41,848 nucleotides of DNA from an uncultured bacterium. Lineage in GTDB: Bacteria; Planctomycetota; UBA1135; GCA-002686595. A model generated the notes under the pieces. It saw only the letters and a program-made list of their open reading frames with translations, searched no databases and was not told where the DNA came from. The stretch lies in assembly GCA_905480285.1 (NCBI GenBank), contig CAJQPT010000240.1, forward strand, positions 1 to 41,848, written 5' to 3'. Positions within the stretch are counted from its first letter, which is position 1, and each line of letters begins with the position of its first letter. A program made the position numbers and the translations under genes. This document shows positions 31,905 to 40,761 of this stretch, in pieces.

Positions 31905-32819
31905 CAGATCACGCGGCTCCACCTGCGCCGCTGCCGCAGAGATCGCATCGGGAGTCTCTTCCAGCAGCGGGACTACAGGGGGCAGGGCGACATGCGAGCG
32001 GACGTCCACGGGCCACTGCAGCCATTCAGGCTCCGAGACGCGATCGGCGGGGTCGAGACCGGGACGTATTGGCGATGACGCGGCAGCCCTCCCCGAGGAG
32101 GAGCGCGACCGCACCGAGAGGCCAGAGCCCCCCGCTAGCCACTTCGACGAACGGGCTGCGGTCGAGCCTCTCGTACCGGGGCACCTCCCGGCGCGGCGGA
32201 GTCAACGCACCGCCCCTCTGGTCCGGCGGGTCTTCGCGGAAGGCCCAGTGGGCGCCCTCTGGGACTGAAGTCGCCTCGAGCAGATCAAGGGCGCCTATTG
32301 GAGAGGAGCCGCGGACCCCCTCCCCGGTCGGACGCCGGCACTCTAAGGGCGGCTCCTCTGCCCCCACTGCGGCGGTGGTGTCCGCGGAGCAGGGTGGTCC
32401 AGAGCGCAGGTCGGTCCAACTCGGGTCGCCGCGACCACCTGAGCAGCGGGGCAGGGACCGGGGGACCGGGCCCACATGGAGCGGGGCGTCCCTGGAGGCC
32501 GGCGCATCGCTCTGTCGCCGGCACCACTCTTCGGCCTCGTCGCGGTCCGGCTGCCACACCCTCAGGCGCCGCCCTGGCCGTCCTCCGAAGCCTCAGGACG
32601 GGTCCAGGCTCCCGGGCCCTGCTCCGGGGCCCTGGTCCCGGCTCCCACATCCGCAGGGCGCCGCCTGGCGGGGTCACGCGCCTTCCATCGCCACCGCCTG
32701 GAGCCCTCCTGAACACGGCGAGGACGAGCACGGCCGCGCCGAAGACCGAGAGCCCTGCCGGGAAGCAGGAACCACACCTCGGAGGGGCCGGCTGCGATGG
32801 AGAGCGGGAGCAGCGTCAT
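31905..32819 (-). pseudogene. Probable frameshifted gene for a membrane-anchored protein
   Basis: From the ATG at 32817-32819 the frame reads MTLLPLSIAAGPSEVWFLLP and then leaves a membrane-like pattern. Removing one base of the CCC run (32760-32762) restores GLSVFGAAVLVLAVFRR, a good transmembrane helix. Further down, protein-like segments continue in two more frames: RVWQPDRDEAEEWCRRQSDA (frame of 32559-32026), then DPADRVSEPEWLQWPVDVRS near 32060. Each step is a shift by one base in the same direction. This could be a decaying gene, assembly indels, or coincidence in GC-rich DNA. It begins 24 bp after the small membrane-protein ORF. I cannot assign a family. Confidence 0.3.
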
Positions 32820-32843
32820 GGCCCCGGGCACTGCAACGGCAGC

Positions 32844-33050
32844 TCAGGGGGCGCTTCGATCTCTCTCCGAGGCCTGGAGCTGTGCCTCAGGGCGCTCGAC
32901 CTTGGTCTCCAGCCGCTGCACTCGCAGCTCGCTGCCACGCCAGGTCCGCCGCATGCCCTCAGCGCCGTCGTTGCGGGTCACCGTCGCGATGAGGACGAGC
33001 TTGACCAGGCCGAACACCAACAGCCCGGCGAGAAAGGCGACCATCTCCAT
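32844..33050 (-). CDS. Possible small membrane protein with coiled-coil tail
   Basis: 68 residues from the ATG at 33048-33050: MEMVAFLAGLLVFGLVKLVL forms one transmembrane helix. A basic, Arg-rich linker follows, then a heptad-like tail (LRVQRLETKVERPEAQLQAS). The frame is open 57 codons further up, but that part is Arg/Pro/Gly-rich and unlike protein. No family is recognised. It sits just upstream of the frameshifted membrane-protein remnant, so the two may once have formed an operon. Existence is plausible rather than proven. Confidence 0.4.
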   Translation of the reverse strand: MEMVAFLAGLLVFGLVKLVLIATVTRNDGAEGMRRTWRGSELRVQRLETKVERPEAQLQASERDRSAP

Positions 33051-33205
33051 GGCCGCAGCATATCCGCCCCTCAGGCGCGGTATTGGCCCTTGCCGGCGCC
33101 GAGGACCCACGGCGGGGAGACCCGCAAGGCGCCGCTCGGACCGCCAAGACGGGACGGATCGCGAGCCGCGGCAGCCCCCAAGAGGCCGCCCCCTCACGGG
33201 CCCCG

Positions 33206-33355
33206 ACCTCTGAGTCCCCACCTCTGAGTCCCAACCTCTGAGTCCCGACCCCTAAGCCCCACCTCTGGGCTCCCACCTCTGGGCCACTGCCGCTGGGCCA
33301 CAGCCGCCGGGTCGCTGCCGCCGGGTCACTGCCGCCGGGCCACTGCCGCCGGGCC
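33206..33355. repeat. 14-nt minisatellite, about 11 copies in two subtypes
   Basis: Subtype 1 ACCTCTGAGTCCCC, about six copies at 33206-33285, some of 11-13 nt. Subtype 2 ACTGCCGCCGGGYC, five copies at 33286-33355 in exact register. The largest array in the window. Intergenic. Confidence 0.9.
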
Positions 33356-33617
33356 ACTGACGCGACCTTGGGCCGAGAGTTGGGGCCGAAGACCTGGGAA
33401 GCCCGAAGGCCGGGACAGGGCAGCGGTGGACGCCACCGAACAGGGCGGGCCCCTGGATGGCGAACCACGGCGCGCCTCCGGGGACCGCGGGGCTCAACGG
33501 TGGGACGGGCCGGGGAGGACTCTCGCCGGGCGCCCGGAGGACGGCCCCAAGCCGACGGGCGAGCCTCGCGTGGGCCGGCGGGAGAGTCCCCCGCGAGCAG
33601 GGCCAGGTCCGAGAGTC

Positions 33618-33650
33618 AGCCGGGCGGCCCGAGGGGCCCCCTCGCCGGCT
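33618..33650 (-). terminator. Hairpin at the end of the oxidase operon
   Basis: On the minus strand AGCCGG(C)GAGGGG pairs with its complement ending CCGGCT, beginning 2 bp after the stop of the last oxidase gene. GC-rich stem without a T-tract; a probable terminator by position. Confidence 0.45.
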
Positions 33651-33652
33651 CG

Positions 33653-34333
33653 CTACATACCGAAGAGGAGCGCGAGGACGGCGACCCACATGACCGTGAG
33701 GAAGCGCCAGTACTGGTAGAGCATCTGGAGCGAGCCGGCGAGGGGGCCGCGCCCTCCCGTGGAGCGTGAGAGCACGATCCCGTTCGCCACCACGCCTCCG
33801 AGCACGTGAGCGGCGTGAGCGATCGTGAGCATGAGGAAGAGGAACCCCTCCATGCGCAGCGTCCCGTCCCCGTCGGGGTCCCCCTGGGCGATCAGGGGGA
33901 TCCAGCTGAAGCTCTGGACGACGAGGTAGATCGAGGCCGTGATGAGCGTCAGCCGGGTGAGCTTGAACGCGGCTGTCCGGTCGTCCTCCTTGCGGTAGGC
34001 GCGCGCCGCCGCGATGTCAGCGACGACGAGCAGCACCGTGGCGGCAGCGAGCCGCATCACCTCGCCGCTGTCGACTGCGCCCTGCCACTCGTCCCGGGAT
34101 CGCCACCAGATGATCCCGTAGGCAGCGAAGGTCGCGCCAAAGATCATGGTCAGGGAGGCCAGGAACAGCTTCATCCCGAAGCCCAGCACCTCGGACTCGG
34201 ACGCAGGCACCTCGGCGGGCGCCACGCCGCGCGCTCCGGCGCCGGCGTATCCACCCTCGGGCAGGTCGCCGGACACCTCAAGGCGGGCAAAGCGATCGAT
34301 TTGACGTAAGGGGCCTGGGGTGGAATAGCTCAT
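33653..34333 (-). CDS. Second cytochrome c oxidase subunit III-like protein
   Basis: 226 residues with a soluble N-terminus of about 50 and five hydrophobic segments: MKLFLASLTMIFGATFAAYG, VMRLAAATVLLVVADIAAAR, LTRLTLITASIYLVVQSFSW, FLFLMLTIAHAAHVLGGVVA and FLTVMWVAVLALLF. The HAAHVLGG and final YQYWRFLTVMW segments match the HxxHVxxG and YWHFVD-type motifs of subunit III, in weakened form. It is the last gene of the operon, 246 bp after the subunit IV gene, with a hairpin in that gap. The more canonical subunit III is at 35017-35928, so this is a diverged second copy. It may replace or pair with it in another oxidase form (inference). Confidence 0.8.
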   Translation of the reverse strand: MSYSTPGPLRQIDRFARLEVSGDLPEGGYAGAGARGVAPAEVPASESEVLGFGMKLFLASLTMIFGATFAAYGIIWWRSRDEWQGAVDSGEVMRLAAATVLLVVADIAAARAYRKEDDRTAAFKLTRLTLITASIYLVVQSFSWIPLIAQGDPDGDGTLRMEGFLFLMLTIAHAAHVLGGVVANGIVLSRSTGGRGPLAGSLQMLYQYWRFLTVMWVAVLALLFGM

Positions 34334-34488
34334 GGGTCGTGGGAGGAATCTAGACCATCTTCGCGCGCGGATAGACCCCTGATGCCGCCCTGAGGCCGAT
34401 TACCGCACGGCGCGGCTGCGGGGCCGTCCCAGGCGGATACCGACCGGCGCCAGGACGCTGGGCCAGCCGCGGACGAAGGTCAATGGAG

Positions 34489-34529
34489 GCGGCCCCGCCC
34501 CCTCCCCCGGGGGAAGGCAGCGGGGCCGC
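34489..34529 (-). terminator. Hairpin between subunit IV and second subunit III genes
   Basis: GCGGCCCCGC and GCGGGGCCGC are perfect 10-nt complements enclosing CCCCCGGGGG-type pairing, 51 bp past the subunit IV stop on the minus strand. No T-tract; a probable attenuator or processing site that would lower expression of the last gene. Confidence 0.4.
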
Positions 34530-34579
34530 GTCGGAGTCCCGTGGCGGACCGTCACGGGACGGAGCCCGCCTGACCGAGG

Positions 34580-34960
34580 TCACTGCCCCAGGTCGATGGC
34601 GATCTCCTGCTGCTCCTTCTCGTTGATGTCGACCTGGTACTGACCGCGGTCGATCCAGACGAAGCTGATGAACAGGAAGACGAACAGGAACGACCCGTAG
34701 ATCAGGAGCGAGTGGAAGCCCTTGTCGAACCCCAGGTGCATGAAGATCAGCATCACCAGGGTCGCCTTGACCGTCGCGATGGCCATGGCGACCGGGAGGT
34801 CGAAGGCACCGAGCGGGAAGGTTGAGGCCGTGACGGTGAAGACGGTCAGGCCCATCAGGGCCAACCAGGTCCCGATCAGGAGCCAGAGCGGGAGGACGTG
34901 GTGGTCGCCGTGATCATGACCCTCGGCGTGGTCGTGTTCCGTGGAGGCTGCAGCAGTCAT
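34580..34960 (-). CDS. Cytochrome c oxidase subunit IV (caa3 type)
   Basis: 126 residues with three transmembrane segments: LPLWLLIGTWLALMGLTVFT, LPVAMAIATVKATLVMLIFM and LLIYGSFLFVFLFISFVW. The ATVKATLVMLIFMHL segment is the hallmark of the prokaryotic subunit IV / CaaD-like family, which stabilises the oxidase core. The N-terminus is strikingly His/Asp-rich (EHDHAEGHDHGDHH), a possible metal-binding stretch. The gene follows subunit III by 56 bp on the minus strand. Position and length fit caa3 and ACIII-linked operons. Confidence 0.9.
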   Translation of the reverse strand: MTAAASTEHDHAEGHDHGDHHVLPLWLLIGTWLALMGLTVFTVTASTFPLGAFDLPVAMAIATVKATLVMLIFMHLGFDKGFHSLLIYGSFLFVFLFISFVWIDRGQYQVDINEKEQQEIAIDLGQ

Positions 34961-35016
34961 GGGAGTCTTGTGGCTTGCGGGGCGTCGCTGGTGAAGAGGA
35001 GGTCAGCCGCGCGGGC

Positions 35017-35928
35017 TCAGTTGATCAGGTAGAGCAGCGGGAACAGGTAGATCCAGATCAGGTCGACCAGGTGCCAGTACAGGGCCGCGAAGTCGATCGG
35101 CCCGTAGTAGGTCGGCGTGAAGTGCCCGCGGATCGCGCGGGTCAGGAGCCAGCCCAGGACGAGGATCCCGATGAGCACGTGGATGCCGTGCAGGCCCGTC
35201 ATGCAGAAGTAGATGCCGAAGAAGATCTTCAGCTTCCGCTTGGTGCTCTCGGGCACGTTGGGGTCATTCCACGGCGCGAGGGGCGCGTGCCCATCGGCGT
35301 GGTCCCCATCTGCGTGGTCTCCGTCCGCGTGCGCCTCGCCGGAGTGGTCCTCCAGGGCCTCCGCCGCCTCGGCGAGTTCGGCCTCCTGGGTGTCACCCAG
35401 CGAGTAGGCCACGCCGGGCAGGGACTCCTCGGAGCTCTCCTCCTGGTCAGGGGAGGTGAAGGCCACGGTGTTCGCGTTGCCCTTGCTCTCGTCGCCGTAG
35501 GCGCCCTCCTTGGCCTCGTACTTGTCCCCGGGGAACAGGCCCAGGTGGAACTTGTGGGAGTACTCGAGGTACTTGATCCCCATGAACCCGAACGCGCACA
35601 GGATCGTGATCGAGAGGTTCACGATCAGCCCGGTCTTCTGACCGAGCTGGGCGTTCCGCACGGCCCAGGCGGCCGTGAGGCTGGAGAAGATGAGCACCCC
35701 GGTGTTGATGGCGCCCATCTGCGTATCCAGCGCGTTGGACGCGAAGGTGAAGACCTCCGGGTGCATCGCGCGATAGATGACGTAGGCGCAGAAGAGACCG
35801 CTGAAGAACAGGATCTCGGTCACCAGGAAGGCCCAGATCCCCAGCTTGCCGGAGTCGAACTGGTGGTCTTCGTCCTCGAAGTGGTGGGCGAGGAAGGGCT
35901 TGTCGCCGTGTCCGTGAGCGTCAGACAT
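35017..35928 (-). CDS. ctaE: Cytochrome c oxidase subunit III
   Basis: 303 residues. Subunit III stabilises the oxidase core and may help the proton entry. Five helices are visible: LGIWAFLVTEILFFSGLFCA, GAINTGVLIFSSLTAAWAV, IVNLSITILCAFGFMGIKYL, IFFGIYFCMTGLHGIHVLIG and the final DFAALYWHLVDLIWIYLFPL. The HGIHVLIG and YWHLVDLIW motifs are diagnostic. The loop between helices three and four is enlarged to roughly 85 residues (about 134-215) and is acidic and His-rich, with a repeated DGDHA. By homology this loop should face the periplasm. The N-terminus is also His/Asp-rich. It follows coxA by 138 bp. Confidence 0.94.
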   Translation of the reverse strand: MSDAHGHGDKPFLAHHFEDEDHQFDSGKLGIWAFLVTEILFFSGLFCAYVIYRAMHPEVFTFASNALDTQMGAINTGVLIFSSLTAAWAVRNAQLGQKTGLIVNLSITILCAFGFMGIKYLEYSHKFHLGLFPGDKYEAKEGAYGDESKGNANTVAFTSPDQEESSEESLPGVAYSLGDTQEAELAEAAEALEDHSGEAHADGDHADGDHADGHAPLAPWNDPNVPESTKRKLKIFFGIYFCMTGLHGIHVLIGILVLGWLLTRAIRGHFTPTYYGPIDFAALYWHLVDLIWIYLFPLLYLIN

Positions 35929-36066
35929 TGGTGAGCGTCGTTCCAGCGGTTGCTGAAGGGGATCAGCGGGACCGCGGTTCGAGGGGGAGCCCCGGGGACC
36001 GGGGCGGGGAAGGGTTGGAAGGAGTCCGAGAGCCGGCGAGCTGCCGGCCCTCGGGCTGTGAAAGGA

Positions 36067-37758
<1,692 letters not shown>

Positions 37759-37942
37759 CGGAGTGTCTTGCTCCAGTCACCGGAGGATGCCAGTGAGCTG
37801 GGTGGTTCTTGGTTGGTTCGTCGCGTGGTCTTCCCCGATCGGGGAGTCTTGCCGGGCAGGTCCCGCGCGCCTGGCGTCCGCGCTGTCCCGCGGGAAAGAG
37901 GGTTGAGCCCCCCGCCCCGCGGCGCTGTCTCGGTCTCTGGGG

Positions 37943-39385
37943 TCAGTCCTTGCGGGCCACCCCTTCAAGGGACTTGATGAACTCGATCATCCCGTTGATC
38001 TGCTCCACCGGGAGCATCGGGCTGTAGATGGTCATCTGCTTGCCGTAGCTGACTCCGTTCGCGTCCACGACCACCTGGCTGTAGGGGTCACGGATCGACT
38101 GATTGATGTACTGCTCGTCCGCCACCGCGGACGTGCCATCATCGAATTGGCGCTCTAGCCCCCAGAGACCCGCGAAGGTCGGGCCGGTGCCCTTGGTGCC
38201 GTCGATGGAGTGACAGGACTTGCAGCCCCGCCGGTTGTAGGTCAGCTCGCCGATCTCGAGGAGCGGCTTCATCTCCCCGTTCTCGTCGACCATCCAGTTG
38301 CCCGCCTTGGTCAGCCAGGCCTCGTAGTCCTCGCGTGGCTCGACGACGAGCTTGGCGTACATGTTGCTGTGATCCTTGCCGCAGTACTCGGTGCAGTACA
38401 CGCGGTAGGTGCCCGGCTCACCGGAGTTGAACCAGATCTTCGTGTACCGGTTCGGCAGCACGTCAGACTTGGACCGGTAGGCCGGCAGGTGGAACGAGTG
38501 GAGCGTATCCGTGGAGGTCATCACCAGCTCGATCGGCGTGTTGGCCGGCACGTGGAACTCCTGGGGGCTCTCCACGCCGCTGGGATACTGGAAGTTCCAG
38601 CCCCACCGGTACGCCGTCACGTTCACCTTCATGCTGTCGGGCGGCGGCGTACGGAGGTCGAGGAAGGTCACGTAGCCGCCCCAGAACATGACCGCACACA
38701 GGATCGTGGGGATGATGCTCCAGGTGATCTCGAGGGGTGTGTGGTGGGTGATCGACTGGTCCGCTCGCACGCCCGGGCGACGCCGATACTTGACGCAGAA
38801 GACCACCATCAGCCCGCCGATGATCGCGGCGAAGATGTAGTTGATCCACATGATGAAGTTGAACATCCGGTCCACGTCCTTCGCGGTCTCGGACGCGGCC
38901 TCCGCCATCCAGAAGGTGCCGTTATCCACCTCGGGCGCGAACGGCATCATGTGGACGCTGTCGGGGGTGATCACCGGGGGCCGATTGGGCTTGGCGTTCG
39001 AGGTCACCCGGAGCTCCTTGCCGTTCCGATTGATGATCACCACGTTCGGGTCGGTGGACGGGATGGCGACGTAGCCCTTGTGAGCCTTGTCGATGTCCCC
39101 CGGGGCCACACCGGCGGCGATCCAGGAGCGCTCCTCGTCGGTGAACGTTCGCGGCGCGTCGCTCCCCTCGTTGAAGGCCGCGATCACGGCGTCCACGTCG
39201 AGGTCAGCGACCACGCGAATCGTCGCCGAAGCGGCGGGCGCGGCGTCCTCGGCCGCGGCGGCAGAATCTGCTGCGGCGGATTCCTCCGCCGTGGGTGCCG
39301 CCGGAGCCGCGTCGTCCTGGGCGAGGCCAGCGCTGGCGCCCGCGAGTCCGAGGAGGGTGGTGAGTAGGAAGGCTTGAAGCTTCAT
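37943..39385 (-). CDS. ctaC: Cytochrome c oxidase subunit II with fused cytochrome c domain (caa3 type)
   Basis: 480 residues. It takes electrons from a c-type cytochrome or complex III through heme c and CuA to heme a. The signal peptide is about 1-22 (SAGLA-QDD). The next ~150 residues are an unusual Ala/Glu-rich periplasmic extension before helix 1 (FNFIMWINYIFAAIIGGLMV). Helix 2 is LEITWSIIPTILCAVMFWGG. The CuA domain has TLHSFHLP and CTEYCGKDHSNM, giving the two Cys, Glu, His and Met ligands. The C-terminal cytochrome c has GCKSCHSIDG (CxxCH) and a likely Met ligand in IYSPMLP. The start ATG 39383-39385 begins the signal peptide. It lies 10 bp after the SCO gene, so the two are coupled. 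Confidence 0.95.
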   Translation of the reverse strand: MKLQAFLLTTLLGLAGASAGLAQDDAAPAAPTAEESAAADSAAAAEDAAPAASATIRVVADLDVDAVIAAFNEGSDAPRTFTDEERSWIAAGVAPGDIDKAHKGYVAIPSTDPNVVIINRNGKELRVTSNAKPNRPPVITPDSVHMMPFAPEVDNGTFWMAEAASETAKDVDRMFNFIMWINYIFAAIIGGLMVVFCVKYRRRPGVRADQSITHHTPLEITWSIIPTILCAVMFWGGYVTFLDLRTPPPDSMKVNVTAYRWGWNFQYPSGVESPQEFHVPANTPIELVMTSTDTLHSFHLPAYRSKSDVLPNRYTKIWFNSGEPGTYRVYCTEYCGKDHSNMYAKLVVEPREDYEAWLTKAGNWMVDENGEMKPLLEIGELTYNRRGCKSCHSIDGTKGTGPTFAGLWGLERQFDDGTSAVADEQYINQSIRDPYSQVVVDANGVSYGKQMTIYSPMLPVEQINGMIEFIKSLEGVARKD

Positions 39386-39395
39386 GGTCCTGGTT

Positions 39396-40325
39396 TCAGT
39401 TGCTCGGGTCTCCGCCCAACGCGCCGGCCGCGGGGGCCTCTTGAGGCCCCTGCTGCGCTTCGCCGCGCCGAAGGAAGAAGACACCGCCCGCGACGGACAT
39501 TGCCGTCAGTGCAGCCGCGATCTTGAGAAGCATGATCGCGTCGGTCGTGTATTGACCCGTGGTCGAATCAAAGATGAGACAGTTGAGGAACGCGTTCTCG
39601 AACAGCGTTCCGATCTTCCCTTCGCCGGCCTCGAGGAGCGCCGTGCGGAGGGTCTCGGGCGGCACGAACGTGCCGTCGAGGTAGCGCGTGATCTGTCCGC
39701 TCGGCGAGCAGAGGATCGTCGCGGCCTGGTGGGCGTACTCGCCCTGGGACTCGACCCAGCGATAGCTGAAGCCCGCCGCCGTGGCGACCCGGTCGATCTC
39801 GAGCTTGTCCCCCACCAGGTAGGACCACCCGCCGGCCGGGTCGGGGCGCGTGATGTCCAGCTTGTCGGAGACGAAGACGTAGTCGCTGAGGTACCGCTCC
39901 TCCGACCCCGCCGCCTTCTCGGGCGTGTCGCGGGGATCGATGCTCACGGTGAGGACTCGGTAGTCCTCGCCCAGATTCAGATCGATGGCCGCCATCGCCT
40001 CCGTCAACTTCGACAGCTGCATGCTGCAGAGCTGCGGGCAGTCGACGTAGTTGAGGGTCAGGATCGTGGGCCGCTCGCCGTCGAAGTAGTCGCCGAGGGC
40101 GACCTCGTCGCCGCCCGCGCCCAGGAAGGACGCGTCCAGAGGGAGCATCGCCTCGAGGTGCTGCTCGATCCCGACGCCGTCCAGGAGGTCATCGGCGGTC
40201 ACCGCGCCAAGGGGCTTGGCAAGCCCCTCGCCTGAGACATCCTGCCCCATGGCCACCACGCCGAGCGCCGCGGTGGCGGCGAGCAGCGTCAGGGGGCGCA
40301 GCGCGCCCATCTGTTGGAGGTTCAT
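39396..40325 (-). CDS. SCO1/SenC-family copper chaperone
   Basis: 309 residues from ATG 40323-40325. SCO proteins are thioredoxin-fold chaperones that deliver copper to the CuA site of subunit II. The signal peptide is about 1-28. The copper-binding CxxxC is in NYVDCPQLCSMQL, and the third ligand, His, lies in QGEYAHQAATILCS. Between them runs YRVLTVSIDPRDTPE, the family strand. Unusually for SCO, which mostly has an N-terminal anchor, there is a C-terminal transmembrane helix (IMLLKIAAALTAMSVAGGVF). It may therefore be anchored at both ends or only at the C-terminus. The frame is open to a GTG at 40370, with another ATG at 40332-40334. It lies directly upstream of subunit II. Confidence 0.9.
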   Translation of the reverse strand: MNLQQMGALRPLTLLAATAALGVVAMGQDVSGEGLAKPLGAVTADDLLDGVGIEQHLEAMLPLDASFLGAGGDEVALGDYFDGERPTILTLNYVDCPQLCSMQLSKLTEAMAAIDLNLGEDYRVLTVSIDPRDTPEKAAGSEERYLSDYVFVSDKLDITRPDPAGGWSYLVGDKLEIDRVATAAGFSYRWVESQGEYAHQAATILCSPSGQITRYLDGTFVPPETLRTALLEAGEGKIGTLFENAFLNCLIFDSTTGQYTTDAIMLLKIAAALTAMSVAGGVFFLRRGEAQQGPQEAPAAGALGGDPSN

Positions 40326-40378
40326 GGGGAACATGTAGTTGGTACCCGTCAGGCTTCGATGCCGGAGCACCGAGGACT

Positions 40379-40729
40379 TCAGCGATTCGCGTCCTCGATG
40401 ACTTTTTTCATCCCCTCCGAGACAGGGATGCTCACAGTGCCGCGCGTCACATTGCCCTGGCCATCATCGATGTCGGGGTGCTTGAAGAAGCCGTCGACGA
40501 CCATGGCGTCGATGGTCTGCTGGGCCTCGAGGTCCGTGACGCGGGCGTCCGCCTCCTCCTGGAGTCGGGCTTCGCGCTGGTCGAGGGTGACGTAATAGAC
40601 GGCGGTGAGGAGGATCACCGAGACGGCGATGAGGATCGTGGCGACCCCGCCGAGCCACGCGATGAAGCCGACGTTGACGACGTCCTCTTCGATCTCGCGC
40701 TCACTGGTCTGTGCTTGCTCGTTGGCCAT
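40379..40729 (-). CDS. Small single-pass membrane protein of the ACIII/oxidase operon
   Basis: 116 residues. A hydrophilic acidic N-terminus (about 20 residues) is followed by one transmembrane helix, GFIAWLGGVATILIAVSVIL then LTAVYYV. After it comes a coiled-coil-like segment (LDQREARLQEEADARVTDLE) and a short domain ending in VSIPVSEGMKKVIEDANR. The helix with EDVVNVGFIAWLGG resembles small proteins I have seen next to alternative complex III genes, but I cannot name the family. It lies 32 bp after actF and 53 bp before the SCO gene, so it is part of the operon. A role in complex III or supercomplex assembly is an inference. Confidence 0.8.
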   Translation of the reverse strand: MANEQAQTSEREIEEDVVNVGFIAWLGGVATILIAVSVILLTAVYYVTLDQREARLQEEADARVTDLEAQQTIDAMVVDGFFKHPDIDDGQGNVTRGTVSIPVSEGMKKVIEDANR

Positions 40730-40761
40730 GGAACTGGATGTGTCCTGGGAAAGACGGGGGC

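Larger units (their letters stand above)
31893..33652. other. 1.76-kb intergenic stretch of doubtful coding content
   Basis: Lies between the HAD gene (plus) and the oxidase operon (minus). Several overlapping ORFs exist on both strands, none with clear composition. The best-supported contents are a 68-codon minus-strand ORF (32844-33050), a probable frameshifted gene right after it (31905-32819), a 14-nt tandem array (33206-33355) and a hairpin at 33618-33650. Confidence 0.55.

Noticed and set aside
30999-32114. 371-codon minus-strand ORF across the HAD gene
   Set aside because: Most of it is antisense to a HAD gene with all four motifs. Only its first ~50 codons, outside the HAD gene, might belong to the frameshifted remnant.
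33206-33355. CRISPR array
   Set aside because: The copies are head-to-tail with no spacers, the unit is 14 nt, and no cas gene is present. The same holds for the other arrays.
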